Positions 58,901 through 64,000 of a stretch of DNA of 64,000 bases are shown here, piece after piece. The position numbers were made by a program, and so were the translations under genes. The notes beneath the pieces are model-generated. The model did not search any database and was not told the DNA's origin. It saw only the letters and a list, made by a program, of their open reading frames with translations. How positions within the stretch are numbered: the first letter of the stretch is position 1; each line of letters begins with the position of its first letter. This stretch comes from Bimastos eiseni (Eukaryota; Annelida; Clitellata; Crassiclitellata; Lumbricidae): assembly GCA_959347315.1 (NCBI GenBank), contig OY365815.1, positions 16,742,954-16,806,953 on the forward strand, written 5' to 3'.

Positions 58901-61900
58901 CACTCAACTGCATGATAGACCACCATGCCACAAACAGACCACCCTCCACACAATAGACCATCATGCTGCACTCACCCTCAACAATGAAGACTATATCAGC
59001 AAATCGACCCTTGTTGAGGAAGAAGTCCTTGATTCTCTGACCCGTTTGGTCACTGAGAAAGGTGCCAATGCTCGGATTGAGAAACTCCTCACTGTTTTGG
59101 AGGTTACTGCAAACCGCTTCAAGGTACGGAAGCTGGAATATTCGTGCCAGCTTCTGGACATCTTCAATCTCTTCTGCACTTGATTCCATGTTGATGTTTG
59201 GTAGGCCTATAACAAAAGATCAGGGTTTAAAGGCAACATGCAAGAGGCCAAGAATAAAGGGCAAATTCTCAAATCTATAAGCACCAGCACTTCATTGTAC
59301 AATGAATCCTTAACTTGCTTATCCTCATCATTTTATATCTGACTTGCCTTCATCCAATTTGTAAATGACACAATATTGAAAACATTTGCAATAAGAGCAC
59401 ATTAAGGTCAAACTAAGAATGATGCAAGTAACCTGAGTAAAGGAATTGAAGAACATTAGCAAACGCAGCTGTAGAAACATTGGAACACAGTTCAATTACA
59501 GTCTGGTCAATTGTGAGTTCTCCATCATTTGATACTTCTTCATCACGAATCTTTGTAAAAGCAGGAAATTGACCAGCACAGATCTGCTCTCGAAATAATT
59601 TAGAGACAACATCATTGTTGATAACTGTCGGCTGGATCTGAATAGAACACAGGAAAAGGCAAATAAATAGATTGTAAAAATGGAAAAGTAATAATAATAA
59701 TGATGATAATAATAGTAATAATAATAATAATAACAGCAACAATAACAAGAATAACAATACCAATACAATTGGCAATAGGCAACTTCTATATAGCCAATGA
59801 CTAGTACAATGCATAAACCCATGGTGCACCAAACTCAAGTCACATTCAGGTAACCATCCAACAGATCAGCCCACCAAGAAAGATTAAATGTATAATATTT
59901 AGACCTATAAAATTATGAGAAATCTTATTACTTCAAGTAGCCACTACAAAAAAAATTATTATTAACAAGAAAGATAACAAGAAAGCGCTACCATGACAGG
60001 ACAGTTGTGCACAATAGTTAAAATTCTTAACTGGATGCAATAGGGCACAGGAAGCCAATGCAGGGATTCCCGAATAAAGTTACCAAGAGCCCACAGCTCA
60101 TAGCTTATAGCCACAAAGCCTCTATCAAGTAAGTCAATATTAGATCAGATTAAATTAATATATACCAGCTAATTAGTAAGTTATCCTACTTCCTCATCAA
60201 AGAAAGCAATCAACGTGGACTATAAATCTATTTACCAGTAATCAAACAAAATCTGCAAGAACAGACAGCAATTCAAACTTAACATAAGCAGTTACATGGC
60301 TAACAACACCACCCACGATTACCTTACCCAATTTCAATACGAATACTGTAATGGTGATTTGCATCTACATATCAAAGCATTTGCATAGAACCTTCAGATA
60401 CTCACCTCTTCACTAACATTGCCCAGGAAAAGGTTGCAGAAAATCTGTGATGCAGAGCAGAGAATGATCTTATGCGCCGTAAAACGATGTCCATCGGCCG
60501 CTACGAAAGCAACGTCAGCGTATTTTGGACAGTTGACCATTTCTTTCCACTGGTCACCAAATGTTGATGTCATAATCTCAATGGTTGGTGCCAAACCTAG
60601 CAATGAGACAAATCACTGATCTCATGATTTGGTATCAGATTGATGTCATGATTCTGACTTTGTACAGTATCAAGCTCTGGGCTGGAAATTTCTGCGCACA
60701 ATCGACCTATCTATGTAATTTATATAGCGCCACTTCAAGATGACTATTCAGTGGTGCTCCTGACCAAGGCCCCGCCAAACAAGAAAGTCTTGAGAAGCTT
60801 ATAGATAGAGCTGTGCAAAAGTATCGGCCGTACAGAGAGTGGAGTGATCATAGAGTGAAGAGACCGAGGTGCAACAGTTCTAGGGGTATGAAAGAGCTAC
60901 CATGACAGGTTGTACACAATAGTAAAAATTCTAAACTGGATGCACTGGGGCACAGGAAGCCAGTGCAGGGGTTCCTGAATGAAGGCACACGCGTGGTCAC
61001 TGGTCAACCTTCGTGATACCATTAAGGTGCTGCACATACAGTTGTGTGATTAATCTTAAAAGGTGCCACTAGAAAAAATAGGCTAGTAAATGATCATGAA
61101 GTTAAAGATCACGACTAATACCATCAACAGGATAATGAATTTGCAATCCCAGATTTTCTTAGAAGCAATCATCGATTAATGTCCAGTGAAACGGAGACAA
61201 ACAGAGGTCTCTCGGTTAGATTAGTATACCTGCTGGTGGCATGACAGGTGCAACAGGCTCAGGCTTCCTCTTCTTCTTCAGGAATTTATTTGATGAATGT
61301 CTAATCAATTTCTGGTGTCGATCAAAACAATAACTCAGCTACAACAAAAATAAAAGAAATGTAATGTACAGCAACATACTGCAATATATATATATATAAA
61401 TAAGTATATATAATACAAACGCATGCTGTACCTTTCAAGGGTGCAAATACATGACTACCTAAAAGATTTACAGATCTAAAAAACTTGAAAATCTAACAGA
61501 TCCAAAATGCATGACCTCGGCAGATTGCACATTTTTCCTGTGTATGCGCATTTACATACGAAAATAGCGTAAAAACAGTGAATAGTTAAAATAGTGAAAA
61601 TACAGTGTAAAAAGTGCAATGTAGTGTCATAAAGTGTTACACAATTATTCTAAAAATGCGAATCTGAGGGCTGTCATACTTCTGCAAAATTATCATACAA
61701 TCAGAAGAATCGTCCCTCAGTGGTGCTCAAAACGTCAATGGCTCAAGTCATCAATGGTTACAGCCATCAATTTCTCAAGCTATCAATGGCTAAAGCCATC
61801 AATGGCTTGAGCAGACGACAATAACTAAAATGAAGTCACTAACACTCAGCTTACGGGACTGCTCTTCTTCTTAATTGCCAAGATCCAGGAGAATATCCAA

Positions 61901-63444
61901 AGTGAGCATAGCACAGGTTCTTTCTCAAGATCTAAGTAACTATACCTACCTATGCACATTCAATTCTTTTCCATGACCTAGGGAAGGGAATACCCTTAAT
62001 TAAATATGCTGAATGTGTTAAATACCTGACAAGTATACACATGCATAAGCATAAGAACAACTTTTCTTAAAACGGAAATACCCATAATTAGCAGATGAAA
62101 ATTTATATAGTGCCATTGCAGCAGAAACTCATACGTGCCACTGTTAACCAAACAACACAAACCACGATTGAACATCGCGGTCTTTAAGCACATACAGAAA
62201 GGAAGCAGAAAGAGTATAGCTACCGAGACTTCAAAGCAGTAATTAAGTTGATACTGTGTCTGGGCACTTGTCTCAACATATTTCAGCTTGAGACTTTTGG
62301 CTTCTTCGTTTATCACATCTAAAGAAATGCACCGGCGAATGGAACTCCGGATATCTAGAAATCAAAGACAGTATAATGCACTTCCAATGAAGTTGACACA
62401 TTCATATAGCTACATATATTTAGAGTATTAAAACGCATCATACAAATAAAACATACAACCATGCATCCACACCAATGCACAATATGCAACCGTATGTACA
62501 GAATGTACGCTATTTTATCTATAATGTACACATGACGTACATACGATACGTATACGTTACTATGTTGCGCGTTGACATTCGTTGACAGCAGTACACAACG
62601 AAAATAAAGTACACAATATTTTGCACAACAAAAGACAAAAAAATCAAACAAAACTAGTACAAAGTTCTAGTTCTAGGCTCTAGGACTAGTTACTATTGCT
62701 AGATTGTCATTTTCAGCCACTCACAAAATCAAGCAATCAATTTATTCACTTGTTTTCATCACTCATTTGTTCAATGCCACTGCAACTAAACTTATAGCAT
62801 ACGTTATTCTTTTCGATAACGTACATTGGGTATGCAACTGTGCATCATACGTCATTCTGGAAAGAAACATAGATGGTAACACACACATACATATACTGAA
62901 CTGTCGTCCGGTGTCTGAACTCCTTTTGCGTAGAGCTCTGCGCTCCGCTGCTAAAGGCGACCTTCTGGTGTCCAGGGCCCGCTCGCTGCTAATGCTGCGT
63001 TGAGCTTTCTCGGTGGTTGGTCCATCCACCTGGAATGGGCTCCCGGTTGCCCTTATGTAATGATCCCCCTCGTAATGATCCACCTAACTTTAGTAAGCTG
63101 ATAGAGCACCTCTGAGTAGTTTCCCTTGAAGAGGCGCTATATAAATTATCGAAATGAATGAATACTGTATATGTCATATATGTCACATACACTAATTTAC
63201 CATGTATATTAATATGGTGCTATTGCTTGTATGAAATACTTGAACGTGCTACATTACATAAACAAGTCTTCCCACCAGATTTGCATCCGACAAGAACGAT
63301 GGGTGTGTCTGGGCAGAAGTGTCGTATCTCAGGAATCCATTTTTCTCGGACACTTTTAAAGCTGGCTTGGTCGTCAATAGCGAAGCAGACAAGAACTACG
63401 TCGGTTTCTGGGTAAGAGAGGGGTCTCAGTCGATCATAATCTTC
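55930..63444 (-). CDS. RHOBTB: RhoBTB GTPase, 3' nine exons (5' end outside window)
   Basis: Exons: 63444-63276, 62354-62224, 61338-61230, 60596-60406, 59637-59433, 59206-58976, 57485-57388, 56849-56610, 56145-55930; 529 residues plus a missing N-terminus of about 60-80. RhoBTB proteins combine a Rho domain with two BTB domains and act as adaptors for Cullin-3 ubiquitin ligases. Seen: switch [18 protein letters not shown]4 GCKSD, G5 ETSA, a basic KKKRKPEP linker, BTB1 ([20 protein letters not shown]) split by an insertion of about 40 residues as in the family, BTB2 ([20 protein letters not shown]), and the RhoBTB C-terminal region ([30 protein letters not shown]). The last four residues are CSVM, a CaaX prenylation box. 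The G4-G5 spacing is about 11 residues shorter than in Rac, so the Rho insert helix may be missing. All introns are GT-AG and all phases fit. P-loop and switch I exons lie beyond 64000. Confidence 0.92.
57569..57764. mobile_element. hAT-type MITE in a RhoBTB intron
   Basis: The ends CAGGGGCGTACTGAG and CTCGGTACGACCCTG are inverted with two mismatches. Flanks GGTGTCAG (57561-57568) and AGTGTCAG (57765-57772) match at seven of eight positions. It is 196 bp, GC-richer than its surroundings and non-coding. Confidence 0.8.
58387..58480. repeat. TA/CA microsatellite
   Basis: TA and CA dinucleotide runs with interruptions, directly beside the left copy of the 220-250-bp direct repeat. A similar TA run precedes the second copy at about 61385-61412. 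Confidence 0.9.
58472..58694. repeat. Dispersed repeat, copy 1 (pair with 61406-61654)
   Basis: About 220-250 bp shared with 61406-61654 in the same orientation, including ATGACTACCTAAAAGATTTA and CATGACCTCGGCAG. The copies lie in two different RhoBTB introns 3 kb apart. Both start after a TA-rich run. Confidence 0.85.
59985..60095 (-). mobile_element. LINE reverse-transcriptase fragment
   Basis: Read on minus, it resembles the conserved LHWLP-type segment near the C-terminus of CR1/L2-like reverse transcriptases, with stops. It shares most of its sequence with 60890-60990. Confidence 0.5.
60722..61010 (-). mobile_element. 5'-truncated LINE 3' end
   Basis: On minus, a decayed frame reads [20 protein letters not shown] and continues to a tail CACTGAATAGTCATCTTGAA with GTGGCGCTATATAAATTAC. 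This is the typical end of a CR1/L2-like element. It lies in a RhoBTB intron, antisense to no gene. Confidence 0.65.
61406..61654. repeat. Dispersed repeat, copy 2 (pair with 58472-58694)
   Basis: High identity to copy 1 through AAAGTGTTACACAATTATTC. Copy 2 has an extra segment of about 25 bases near its right part. Confidence 0.85.
61735..61814. repeat. 16-bp tandem repeat, five units
   Basis: TCAATGGCTCAAGTCA-like units start at 61735, 61751, 61767, 61783 and 61799. The internal GGCT/AGCC symmetry lets neighbouring units pair. Confidence 0.8.
62925..63165 (+). mobile_element. LINE 3'-end fragment in a RhoBTB intron
   Basis: On + a frame continues past a stop into a segment resembling [16 protein letters not shown], the usual C-terminal segment of CR1/L2/Rex-like reverse transcriptases. 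The tail CTTGAAGAGGCGCTATATAA and GAATGAAT end the element about 110 bases before the GTPase exon boundary at 63276. Confidence 0.65.
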
Positions 63445-64000
63445 CTGTCAAATAAATATAAATACGAGAGCTGCGGAAATTAACAATTAATTAATCGATT
63501 AATCGCTAATTTATTTTAACGACTAATTTTATTTTTAACGATTAATTGTTTCGATTGTATTCCGACCATCACTAACATGTAACGGAAGTCTGAAAGAAAC
63601 ATCATAAACAGTATACATTGCAATATGGCGGTGGATAATAATCGAGATACTAAATATAAACACATATCAGGCTGAATACATGCAAATTTTGGATTTCAGT
63701 TATTGGCTAACAGAAATATCGAATGCTGATAACGTTTATTGCATTCATTGCGACAAATCGTTTGCATACTATAGATCCAACACTTCAGTATGAGCAAGAA
63801 AACCGCCTGCGTCATTTTCTGTATGTAAGGAAATTCAGTAACTGAGAATTTTAATTTAAATGTCATTAATTTGTTTGACAAATGTAATTATATATATTTT
63901 TGTGATTTAATCGAAATTAACAATTAATTAATCGTAAATTTTTCACAAGTTAACAATTAAATTAATTGTTAACAGTCCTAATAAATATACGAATGTGCTT
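63445..64000. other. RhoBTB upstream intron, AT-rich repeat
   Basis: Blocks of TTAACAATTAATTAATCG and its complement occur at about 63480-63555 and 63910-63975, probably the two ends of one AT-rich repeat of about 500 bp. No coding exon is visible, so the earlier RhoBTB exons must lie further right. Confidence 0.45.

Overview
The window is nuclear DNA from an intron-rich animal. Its genes are split by GT-AG introns (two use GC-AG), and the AT-rich non-coding DNA is full of small DNA transposons, LINE tails, SINE-like pieces and minisatellites. SPRING, MND1, SIRT4, a BTB zinc-finger gene and RhoBTB together point to a metazoan. The RhoBTB gene keeps an ordinary Rho/Rac-type switch II and a C-terminal CaaX box, unlike the divergent GTPase domains of human and fly RhoBTB. 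That makes me lean towards a non-bilaterian animal such as a sponge or cnidarian, with low confidence. Nothing here is prokaryotic or viral.

Left part (1-20000, genes on +): a 63-residue single-pass membrane protein (1094-1285); a large two-exon protein with three C-terminal C2H2-like fingers (4697-9311); about 7 kb with no gene I can support; then a five-exon orthologue of SPRING/C12orf49 (16438-19979), the Golgi/ER regulator of SREBP signalling.

Middle (20659-45558): a 16-exon TBC-domain-like protein of 874 residues (+); MND1 (meiotic recombination, -), whose last exon lies 1.7 kb beyond the TBC gene's stop so the two genes converge; and the mitochondrial-type sirtuin SIRT4 (+), whose first intron carries a 2-kb, 25-bp-period minisatellite.

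Right part (46751-63444, genes on -): a BTB/14-C2H2-finger transcription-factor-like gene in two exons separated by a 2-kb intron that holds a complete hAT-type MITE; about 5 kb of gene-free repeat-rich DNA; then the last nine exons of RhoBTB, whose first exons lie beyond the right edge.

All multi-exon models were built by hand from splice sites, reading-frame phase and recognised protein families. In each, the exon lengths sum to a whole number of codons. The most unusual items are a perfect 31-bp inverted repeat with a 13-nt loop in a TBC-gene intron, several hAT-type MITEs with readable 8-bp target duplications (one with the terminal sequence typical of SPIN/Charlie elements), a four-copy family of 140-170 bp inverted-repeat elements, the SIRT4 intron minisatellite, and the ancestral-looking RhoBTB. 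The genes do not form an obvious functional cluster.
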